Position numbers and translations under genes: made by a program
Source: Hyphomicrobiaceae bacterium
GTDB taxonomy: Bacteria; Pseudomonadota; Alphaproteobacteria; Rhizobiales; Hyphomicrobiaceae
Length of the DNA: 6,735 nucleotides
NCBI GenBank assembly: GCA_021775715.1
Contig: JAJFHI010000235.1
Location: forward strand, 1-6,735
Direction: 5' to 3'
The notes under the pieces: generated by a model
What the model was told of the DNA's origin: nothing
What the model saw: only the letters and a program-made list of their open reading frames with translations
The model's database searches: none
Part shown: piece after piece, positions 1 through 4,081 of the stretch
Numbering within the stretch: position 1 is the stretch's first letter
Layout: each line of letters begins with the position of its first letter

Positions 1-165
1 GCTCTGCCAACGAGCGGTGGCACGCCGGGCAAAACACCCGCGGCACTTCCCGGAGGCCTTCCAGGTCTTGGTGGTGGCGCACTTCCGGGACTTGGCGGCG
101 GCATGCCAGGCCTCGGTGGAGCCTCCCCGTTCGGCGGCGGCAAACGAAAGAAAAAGCGCAAATAA
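1..165 (+). CDS. ffh: Signal recognition particle protein Ffh (SRP54), C-terminal end only
   Basis: Frame 1 is open from the window edge to a TAA at 163-165 and encodes 54 residues. They are rich in Gly, Pro and Leu, with repeats of the LPGLGGG / MPGLGG type, and finish in a strongly basic GGGKRKKKRK tail. A Gly/Met/Pro-rich, lysine-ended tail following the M domain is typical of bacterial Ffh, the GTPase that binds 4.5S RNA and signal peptides and targets nascent membrane proteins to the translocon. The GTPase and M domains lie upstream of the window. The identification rests on this tail and on rpsP immediately downstream, which is the usual alphaproteobacterial order. The 86-nt gap to rpsP is A-rich and contains no terminator-like hairpin, so the two genes are probably co-transcribed. 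Confidence 0.8.
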   Translation, partial: ALPTSGGTPGKTPAALPGGLPGLGGGALPGLGGGMPGLGGASPFGGGKRKKKRK

Positions 166-251
166 AACGACAGCGCTGAAAACAAATTCAGAAATTCACG
201 AAACGCAACAGACAATCAGACAAACAAACACTTCGAAAAAGGAACACACTC

Positions 252-686
252 ATGGCAGTTAAAATTCGCCTCGCTCGTGGCGGCGCAAAGAAGCGGCCCT
301 ACTACTACATCGTTGCCGCCACTAACACATCGCCGCGCGACGGCCGCTACATCGAACGCATCGGCACGTTCAACCCAATGGTTGCCAAAGACCATCCCGA
401 ACGCGTGCGTCTGGAAGAAGACCGCTGCAAGCACTGGCTGTCCGTCGGCGCCAAGCCAACCGATCGCGTTGCACGCATCTTCGACGGTGCCGGCCTTCTG
501 ACACGCGACGCACGCAACAACCCGGAAAAAGCCAAGCCAAAGAAAAAAGCGCTGGAGCGGTTGGCCTCTATTGAAGAGAAGAAGAAGGAAGCCGAGGAAG
601 CTGCAGCCCAGGCCGCCGCAGCACCAGCACCTGAAGCACCGGCACCTGAAGCGCCACCAGCCGAAGAAGCTCCAGCCTCTGAGTAA
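252..686 (+). CDS. rpsP: 30S ribosomal protein S16
   Basis: The 144-residue product begins MAVKIRLARGGAKKRPYYYIV and continues with RDGRYIERIGTFNP around residues 29-42 and a GAKPTDRVARIF block around 66-77; these are hallmark blocks of S16, which binds 16S rRNA and helps assemble the 30S subunit. The conserved core is about 80-90 residues. Residues 92-144 form an extension, first Lys/Glu-rich and probably helical (KKKALERLASIEEKKKEAEE), then Ala/Pro/Glu-rich. Such extensions are common in alphaproteobacterial S16. The Pro/Ala part is encoded partly by a 15-bp tandem repeat (621-635 and 636-650, one mismatch). The ATG at 252 has AAGGA (239-243) eight bases upstream. The gene lies downstream of ffh and is closed by a strong intrinsic terminator. 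Confidence 0.97.
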   Translation: MAVKIRLARGGAKKRPYYYIVAATNTSPRDGRYIERIGTFNPMVAKDHPERVRLEEDRCKHWLSVGAKPTDRVARIFDGAGLLTRDARNNPEKAKPKKKALERLASIEEKKKEAEEAAAQAAAAPAPEAPAPEAPPAEEAPASE

Positions 687-724
687 TCAACTCCGGTTGG
701 GTTATTTCGACCAACAGCAAGAGC

Positions 725-756
725 AAGCCCCGCCCCACCATGGGCGGGGTTTTCTT
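725..756 (+). terminator. Rho-independent terminator of rpsP
   Basis: An 8-bp perfect G/C stem pairs CCCCGCCC (728-735) with GGGCGGGG (742-749) around a six-base loop, and a TTTTCTT run follows (750-756). The A's at 725-726 can pair with the T's. It lies 39 bp after the rpsP stop and should end the ffh-rpsP transcript. The transposon therefore inserted outside that transcription unit and is unlikely to be polar on it. Confidence 0.9.
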
Positions 757-782
757 ATGTTCAAACGTAAAAATGATTTAAT

Positions 783-810
783 TGCTATTTTTGACTTTTA
801 TGCTATTTTT
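783..810 (+). repeat. Two direct copies of TGCTATTTTT, possible operator of the HTH gene
   Basis: TGCTATTTTT occurs at 783-792 and again at 801-810, an 18-bp period. The transposon starts six bases later. Before insertion these repeats lay directly upstream of the helix-turn-helix gene now at 3414, so they are a candidate operator for that protein. This is an inference from position and repetition; the tract is AT-rich and could be a chance repeat. Confidence 0.4.
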
Positions 811-815
811 CTGTA
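808..815. repeat. Left 8-bp target-site duplication
   Basis: TTTCTGTA directly abuts the left end of the element and is repeated exactly at 3407-3414 beyond the right end. An 8-bp duplication is the known size for the IS1595 family. Confidence 0.93.
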
Positions 816-840
816 GACGATATTATACTTGACGTACCCA
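816..840 (+). repeat. Left terminal inverted repeat
   Basis: The repeat begins GACGATATTATACTTGACG and ends ACCCA. It matches the reverse complement of 3382-3406 at 23 of 25 positions, differing at its 5th and 16th bases. On the minus strand it contains TATAAT facing out towards rpsP. Inward, TTGACG (829-834) with TACATT 17 bp further on is a possible transposase promoter, but it would start transcription almost on the Shine-Dalgarno sequence, so this is weak. Confidence 0.92.
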
Positions 841-876
841 CCGCCCTCTACTACATTGGAATCAAGGAGAATTCCA

Positions 877-1812
877 ATGTCACTACTATCACAAAAGCAT
901 CTGTACGACGAACAAGCCGCTTACGACTGGGTAGAGGCTCATGTTTGGCCAGATGGTCCCACTTGCCCAAAATGCAAGGAGACCAAGCGTGTTTCAAAGA
1001 TGGGCGGCAAATCCACCAGGATTGGCGCTTACAAGTGCTACGCCTGCCGTAAGCCCTTCACTGTGAAGGTCGGCACCATCTTTGAAAAAAGCCACGTGAA
1101 AATGCACCTGTGGCTTCAGGCGTTCTACCTGATTTGCGGGTCCAAAAAAGGCATTTCATCAAACCAGCTTCACCGCACCCTGGGCGTTACTTTGAAGACT
1201 GCTTGGTTCATGAGCCACCGCATTCGTGAAGCCATGCGTGCGGGCACTCTTGCGCCACCAATGGGTGGTGAAGGCAAGATCGTTGAAGTTGACGAGACCT
1301 ATATCGGCAAGCAGGAAACCGCCAAGAAGTTCTCCAAGCCACATCGCAAAGACCAGAAGATGGCTGTGCTCACTCTTGTGGATCGTGAAGGGGACACCCG
1401 CAGTTTCCACATCGACGAAACCACCCGCCGCACCATCCTTCCCATCGTCAAAGAAAACATCGATCGAGAAACCAAGATTGCAACCGACCAAGGCTCACAC
1501 TACAGCCGTTTGCATCAGCACTTTGCAGGTCATGGCTCAGTGAACCACTCACACCATGAATGGCGTCGTGGCGACATCTACACCAACACTGTTGAGGGCT
1601 ATTTCTCAATCTTCAAACGTGGAATGAAGGGTATCTATCAGCACTGTTCAGAGCAGCATCTACATCGTTATCTTGCTGAGTATGATTTTCGCTACAACAA
1701 CCGGATCAAGCGCGGCGTCAACGACGAACAACGGACCATCAATGCGGTGAAGGGTGTTGTTGGTAAACGGCTTACTTATCGAACGACTGATAAGGAAGAA
1801 GCTCTAGCGTAG
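877..1812 (+). CDS. IS1595-family transposase (ISXO2-like DDE/DDN enzyme)
   Basis: The 311-residue enzyme catalyses transposition of the surrounding element. An N-terminal zinc ribbon is formed by CPKC (C30, C33) and CYAC (C54, C57), followed by a helical DNA-binding region with LHRTLGVTLKTAWFMSHRIR (about residues 98-117). The catalytic core shows VEVDETYIG (D139), ATDQGSHY (D204) and NTVEGYFSIFKRGMKG (N237/E240, K247), matching the family's D-D-N/E-K arrangement. The length is normal for the family and there is no frameshift. I chose the ATG at 877 because AAGGAG (864-869) lies seven bases upstream and the residues following match a family N-terminus. An in-frame TTG at 829 would start inside the terminal repeat and has no ribosome site. 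It is the first gene in the element and reads in the same direction as the 37-aa, RHH and 55-aa frames. Confidence 0.95.
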   Translation: MSLLSQKHLYDEQAAYDWVEAHVWPDGPTCPKCKETKRVSKMGGKSTRIGAYKCYACRKPFTVKVGTIFEKSHVKMHLWLQAFYLICGSKKGISSNQLHRTLGVTLKTAWFMSHRIREAMRAGTLAPPMGGEGKIVEVDETYIGKQETAKKFSKPHRKDQKMAVLTLVDREGDTRSFHIDETTRRTILPIVKENIDRETKIATDQGSHYSRLHQHFAGHGSVNHSHHEWRRGDIYTNTVEGYFSIFKRGMKGIYQHCSEQHLHRYLAEYDFRYNNRIKRGVNDEQRTINAVKGVVGKRLTYRTTDKEEALA

Positions 1813-1912
1813 ACCTAGAGGAATCAGATAGGCCTGATAAAGGCAGCGCACCTTATTTCTGCGATCAAAACCACCCGCTTTCGTCTCCGGCCTACGGTGA
1901 AAGGAGGCAAGG

Positions 1913-1981
1913 TTGGCAGATGTGAGCAGAAAGGAGGTAGCTCATGGCTTGCAAAAAGAAGCTGCGGCAGGTCCGCACTGA
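1913..1981 (+). CDS. Possible 22-aa leader peptide (TTG start) overlapping the basic peptide gene
   Basis: A second full Shine-Dalgarno sequence, AAGGAGG at 1901-1907, precedes a TTG at 1913 by five bases. The frame (MADVSRKEVAHGLQKEAAAGPH) runs 22 codons to a TGA at 1979-1981 and overlaps the first 38 bases of the 37-aa gene in another frame. It could be a coupling or leader peptide, or the ribosome-site duplicate could be accidental. The short length and non-ATG start keep confidence low. Confidence 0.2.
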   Translation: MADVSRKEVAHGLQKEAAAGPH

Positions 1982-2057
1982 AAAAAAGCCTGGGCCTAAG
2001 ACCGTGCCGGTGCAGACACACCGTCGGTCAAAGCCCAAGCCTTGCAAATCTAAGTAG
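1944..2057 (+). CDS. Small, highly basic 37-aa passenger peptide, unknown function
   Basis: The frame starts MACKKKLRQVRTEKK and ends SKPKPCKSK with a TAG at 2055-2057. Fourteen of the 37 residues are Lys or Arg, and there are two cysteines (C3, C34) and five prolines. The evidence that it is translated is an excellent Shine-Dalgarno sequence, AAGGAGG at 1931-1937, six bases before the ATG. It lies 131 bp after the transposase and is followed by a terminator at 2104, so it may close the transposase transcript. I do not recognise a family. The charge suggests nucleic-acid binding (for example assisting transposition or contacting RNA), but that is only inferred from composition. Confidence 0.6.
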   Translation: MACKKKLRQVRTEKKPGPKTVPVQTHRRSKPKPCKSK

Positions 2058-2103
2058 CGTAACTCGGTAAAGGGTCCGCTGCCGTCATAGTAGCATTGAG
2101 TAG

Positions 2104-2135
2104 GGGCTTGCTGTCGTGGCAGGCCCTTTTCTCTT
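2104..2135 (+). terminator. Rho-independent terminator after the transposase/basic-peptide unit
   Basis: GGGCTTGC (2104-2111) pairs with GCAGGCCC (2119-2126) in an 8-bp stem with one G-U pair and a 7-base loop, followed by TTTTCTCTT. It separates the left (transposase) transcript from the RHH gene that begins about 60 bp later, implying the RHH gene has its own promoter. Confidence 0.8.
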
Positions 2136-2157
2136 GACCAATCATGAAGCGATTTGC

Positions 2158-2186
2158 AGACTCTGACAAGAGTCTAATTAGAGTCT
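2158..2186 (+). promoter_or_regulatory. Candidate RHH operator: three phased heptamers
   Basis: AGACTCT (2158-2164) is followed by AGAGTCT (2169-2175) and AGAGTCT (2180-2186). The first is the reverse complement of the other two, each gap is four bases (GACA, AATT), and the repeat unit is exactly 11 bp, about one helical turn. The array lies immediately upstream of the RHH coding region. Ribbon-helix-helix repressors are known to bind short repeats cooperatively in their own promoters, so autoregulation is the natural reading. A clear -35/-10 pair is not resolved: TTGACC (2134-2139) and CTGACA (2163-2168) are candidate -35 elements without a good -10. Confidence 0.65.
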
Positions 2187-2194
2187 GTATCGCA

Positions 2195-2383
2195 ATGTCA
2201 GGTGAGACCAAGAGCGCTGTAACCGTTCGCCTTTCCAACGAGGCGATCCAGTCTATCGATGATCTAATTGGAAGCGTGTATGGTACAAATCGCGGTGAAG
2301 TTGCGCGTTCGCTTATTGTTGACCACCTGAAAAAGCTCGCTGCAGATGGCCTCATTGAGCTTCATTTTTCAAGATCAGATTAG
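2195..2383 (+). CDS. Ribbon-helix-helix (CopG/MetJ-type) DNA-binding protein, passenger gene
   Basis: The 62-residue product has a classic RHH layout: a short N-terminal beta strand with alternating residues (SAVTVRLS, 7-14), a first helix (NEAIQSIDDLIGSV, about 15-28), a Gly-containing turn (YGTNRGE) and a second helix (EVARSLIVDHLKKLAADG, about 35-52). Such proteins dimerise and insert the paired strands into the DNA major groove; many are antitoxins or transposon and plasmid repressors. I prefer the ATG at 2195 because the RHH strand normally lies close to the N-terminus and because an earlier in-frame ATG at 2144 would put the operator repeats inside the coding region. Neither start has a good Shine-Dalgarno sequence. 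Nine bases separate it from the 55-aa gene, so the two are likely one operon. It may control itself, the HEPN-like gene or transposition. Confidence 0.8.
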   Translation: MSGETKSAVTVRLSNEAIQSIDDLIGSVYGTNRGEVARSLIVDHLKKLAADGLIELHFSRSD

Positions 2384-2392
2384 GTTCACAGA

Positions 2393-2560
2393 ATGCCCAA
2401 ACGCAAAGAACCAGAGCTAGACCCTAAAGAGCAGTTCAAACGGTTTAAGGAAGCTGTGAAAGAGCTTGAGGTGGATGTGTCAGCACAACCTCTGGATAAA
2501 GCGTTTCAAAAAGTTGTCCCGCAGCAAGAAGCTAAACAAGTGAAACAAAGCTCTTCGTAA
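2393..2560 (+). CDS. Small charged 55-aa protein of unknown function, passenger gene
   Basis: An ATG at 2393 opens a frame ending in TAA at 2558-2560: MPKRKEPELDPKEQFKRFKE, a predicted amphipathic helix, then AVKELEVDVS, DKAFQKVVPQ and a polar QQEAKQVKQSSS tail. It is rich in Lys, Glu and Gln, with no signal peptide, membrane segment or cysteine. The DPKEQFKRFKEAVKELEV...AFQKVV pattern resembles small hypothetical proteins I associate with alphaproteobacterial genomes, but no function is known to me. It starts nine bases after the RHH stop, suggesting translational coupling, and its last 29 bases overlap the end of the convergent HEPN-like gene. A helical, charged partner of the RHH or HEPN-like protein is conceivable. 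Confidence 0.65.
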   Translation: MPKRKEPELDPKEQFKRFKEAVKELEVDVSAQPLDKAFQKVVPQQEAKQVKQSSS

Positions 2561-3356
2561 AAGCTTTCACGGCAGTGTAGATCTCCGCTGCCTCCTCATC
2601 GGAATAGCTGGCCTTAGGGTGCATAGTCTCGTTTCGCCAAGCTTCCTTGACGTTGTAAAGCAGTGAGTGAACCTCTAGCCACTTCTTGCGCTTCTCGTCC
2701 TTCTTCATAGCCTCGATCTTTGGCTTTAAACTTCCGAGGAGAGGCCCCCACTCAACTTCAACTTCTTCAACACCTAAAGTTTCGCAGAGCTGTTTTACAA
2801 TGCTCTCCATGGCTCGCATGAGATGGAAAACGCATGCTGTGTTTTGGGCTAATGCCAAGCATTTAGACGCAGCTTCTATATCGCTGCGCGCGGGTTTGAA
2901 CCCGTCAAAAACCGGCTGCCCGAATGGTGTGGTTGATCTGTACGAGTCCACATTTTCAGGGCGAACGTGAAAAAACCATTGTTGGTCCAGATCATCTCTG
3001 AGCCGATTGGAAAGCTCACCTAACAGGACGACGATTTCATCCTGTGTATGGCCTCGAGACATTTTGCGCTCTATCCGCTTTAGTTGCGGCTGAACAGACT
3101 GCAGCGGGATAACTTCAGACAGCGTCTGAAGTGCTGGCAAATACGCCAACATAATCTTATTGAATTGTTCTTCCGGCATCTGCCCGAGCGCTATCAACGC
3201 ATTGCGTGGCTGAGTTGGTTTAAATCTTTGGACCTCACCGATGAAGTCGGCGAGAAGAAAGAATTCTTTGGCGTACTTTCTCAGCATATCCCAGAGGCTC
3301 ATGGGCCCGTATTTTGGGAAATCCTTTTGCGACGGGCATGGCGCTAGCTCATTCAT
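2532..3356 (-). CDS. HEPN-like domain protein, candidate RNase or abortive-infection passenger
   Basis: The 274-residue, mostly helical, soluble protein has no signal peptide or membrane segment. The N-terminal part (about 1-130) is unfamiliar. The C-terminal part begins around residue 155 with DIEAASKCLALAQNTACVFH and LMRAMESIVKQLCETLGVE, the look of the first helices of an Abi/HEPN-type four-helix domain. It ends with AWRNETMHP, where R241 and H246 give the RX4-6H motif that forms the metal-independent RNase site in HEPN proteins, then YSDEEAAEIYTAVKAFTKSF. This assignment is motif-based and no homology search was possible. The ATG at 3356 has GGGAGGG (minus strand, 3370-3364) seven bases upstream. 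It runs opposite to all other element genes and converges on the 55-aa frame. Its promoter must lie in the 36 bp before the element's end or beyond it. If it is a toxin, the RHH or 55-aa protein could be its control. Confidence 0.75.
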   Translation of the reverse strand: MNELAPCPSQKDFPKYGPMSLWDMLRKYAKEFFLLADFIGEVQRFKPTQPRNALIALGQMPEEQFNKIMLAYLPALQTLSEVIPLQSVQPQLKRIERKMSRGHTQDEIVVLLGELSNRLRDDLDQQWFFHVRPENVDSYRSTTPFGQPVFDGFKPARSDIEAASKCLALAQNTACVFHLMRAMESIVKQLCETLGVEEVEVEWGPLLGSLKPKIEAMKKDEKRKKWLEVHSLLYNVKEAWRNETMHPKASYSDEEAAEIYTAVKAFTKSFVSLV

Positions 3357-3364
3357 AAGCTAGC
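3343..3364 (-). promoter_or_regulatory. Inverted repeat enclosing the start codon of the HEPN-like gene
   Basis: GCTAGCT (3343-3349) and AGCTAGC (3358-3364) are perfect 7-bp inverted copies around an 8-base loop. Read on the minus strand, the loop holds the ATG of the HEPN-like gene, and the upstream stem arm begins at the last base of the Shine-Dalgarno sequence. The hairpin could limit ribosome access, or the DNA palindrome could bind a repressor. Both are inferences. Confidence 0.45.
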
Positions 3365-3381
3365 CCTCCCGATTCTGGCAA

Positions 3382-3406
3382 TGGGTACGTAAAGTATAAT
3401 AACGTC
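3382..3406 (-). repeat. Right terminal inverted repeat
   Basis: Read on the minus strand it starts GACGTTATTATACTTTACG and ends ACCCA, matching the left repeat at 23 of 25 positions. On the plus strand it contains a perfect TATAAT at 3395-3400 pointing out of the element. Confidence 0.92.
3395..3400 (+). promoter_or_regulatory. Outward -10 element (TATAAT) in the right end of the transposon
   Basis: A perfect TATAAT lies 13 bases before the ATG of the HTH gene. Transcription would begin about 3406-3408, giving a nearly leaderless message. No good -35 is seen (ATTCTG at 3372-3377 with a 17-bp gap is poor), so activity is uncertain. Confidence 0.35.
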
Positions 3407-3414
3407 TTTCTGTA
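3407..3414. repeat. Right 8-bp target-site duplication
   Basis: TTTCTGTA, identical to 808-815. Its last A is the first base of the ATG of the HTH gene, so the insertion point is exactly at that start codon. Confidence 0.93.
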
Positions 3415-3986
3415 TGAAGATTGATCTCAAGACGACGCTCAAGGGTCTCGGCCTGAAGCAGACGGAACTGGCCAAACTGCTGGACGTCAGGCCGCGGACC
3501 GTAAGTCAGTGGGCCACCGGCGAAACCGCCGTGCCAGGGCCTGTTCGCGCCTATCTGCGCGTTCTGAACAAGTTGCCGGAACGTGCGAGAGCTGACGAAT
3601 TCAACTACCTGAAGGAAAGAAACAAGATGCTCGACGAAGGAATTTACGAACTTGATTACAAGGTACCGGGCGGCGACCAGCTTCCGGGCGAGTCAGCGCT
3701 GTGCGTTCTTCGCAGCGGCAAAATTCTAGGCTCCGACCGTTGGGGCGGCGTTTTTCAGGGCTCTTATGAATTTGACGGTGCGCGCGAAACCAACATGTTG
3801 CATGTGCGCTTGAAGATGCCGCCCGAAGGCGAACTGGTGACCGGATTCTCAGGCGGGCCTGAAGGCGCCTATGTTGACGTGTCAGCCGAGATCGACCGCG
3901 CCACACCCGCCTCGAAAGCGGTCGTCAATGTTGCAGGCGACCCAATAGAACTGGAGATAAAATTTGTCGGGCCGCTGCCGAGATAA
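3414..3986 (+). CDS. XRE-type helix-turn-helix protein with GrlR-like C-terminal domain
   Basis: The 190-residue protein opens with an XRE/Cro HTH: LKTTLKGLGLKQTELAKLLD, then VRPRTVSQWATGETAVPGPV (residues about 5-44), whose recognition helix contains TVSQW. Residues 75-135 (GIYELDY, GESALCVLRSGKILGSDRWG and GVFQGSYEF) look like the short beta-barrel of GrlR-type regulators, which show a G-Y...G-V-L-x-G-K-x-x-G-D...G-S-Y pattern; this part is a tentative match by eye. It probably acts as a cytoplasmic transcription regulator; targets are unknown. The ATG at 3414 overlaps the transposon's target duplication. It is the first usable start, since an in-frame stop lies at 3390-3392 within the element, and it has no Shine-Dalgarno sequence. 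In the restored empty site, an in-frame ATG at 800 could have given five extra residues (MLFFC). rimM follows after 95 bp. Confidence 0.8.
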   Translation: MKIDLKTTLKGLGLKQTELAKLLDVRPRTVSQWATGETAVPGPVRAYLRVLNKLPERARADEFNYLKERNKMLDEGIYELDYKVPGGDQLPGESALCVLRSGKILGSDRWGGVFQGSYEFDGARETNMLHVRLKMPPEGELVTGFSGGPEGAYVDVSAEIDRATPASKAVVNVAGDPIELEIKFVGPLPR

Positions 3987-4081
3987 ACAAACGGCTTTCT
4001 TTGCTTTAATCTCCGCATGAACCGATCTAAATCAACAACACAGACTTGAATTCGGTTCGCAGAAGCGGAAAGAAAAACGGC

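Larger units (their letters stand above)
816..3406 (+). mobile_element. Complete IS1595-family transposable element with passenger genes
   Basis: The 2,591-bp element is bounded by 25-bp terminal inverted repeats (816-840 and 3382-3406, two mismatches) and an exact 8-bp duplication TTTCTGTA. It holds one intact transposase next to the left end and four further open frames: a 37-aa basic peptide, an RHH protein, a 55-aa charged protein, and a convergent HEPN-like protein. IS1595 elements with only a transposase are about 1 kb. From family knowledge, some subgroups (ISNwi1, ISNha5) are longer because they carry passenger genes, and this element fits that pattern; I cannot confirm the subgroup without a database. 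All frames are open and both ends are preserved, so the insertion looks recent and possibly still mobile. Its base composition appears less G+C-rich than the flanking genes, by eye. Confidence 0.93.

Noticed and set aside
17..262. 81-aa frame across the ffh tail and ffh-rpsP gap
   Set aside because: It overlaps the Ffh tail in another frame, has no recognisable domain, and Gly-rich G/C codons commonly open shadow frames.
621..650. 15-bp tandem repeat in rpsP as a mobile or regulatory repeat
   Set aside because: It encodes the low-complexity Ala/Pro/Glu tail and is explained by codon repetition.
783..810. CRISPR or iteron array
   Set aside because: Only two 10-bp copies in AT-rich DNA; no array, spacers or replication gene nearby.
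829..876. Upstream TTG start for the transposase
   Set aside because: It lies in the terminal repeat without a ribosome site; the ATG at 877 has AAGGAG at good spacing and gives a normal family N-terminus.
2144..2194. Upstream ATG extending the RHH protein by 17 residues
   Set aside because: It would place the phased operator repeats in coding sequence and push the RHH beta strand away from the N-terminus; no ribosome site supports it.
2547..2567. Hairpin AAAGCT/AGCTTT between the convergent 55-aa and HEPN-like genes as a bidirectional terminator
   Set aside because: Only a 6-bp, A/T-rich stem with a 9-base loop and no adequate T-run on either strand.
4046..4081. TTG start adding 12 residues to RimM
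   Set aside because: The extra residues do not resemble the family; the ATG at 4082 fits the conserved N-terminus.
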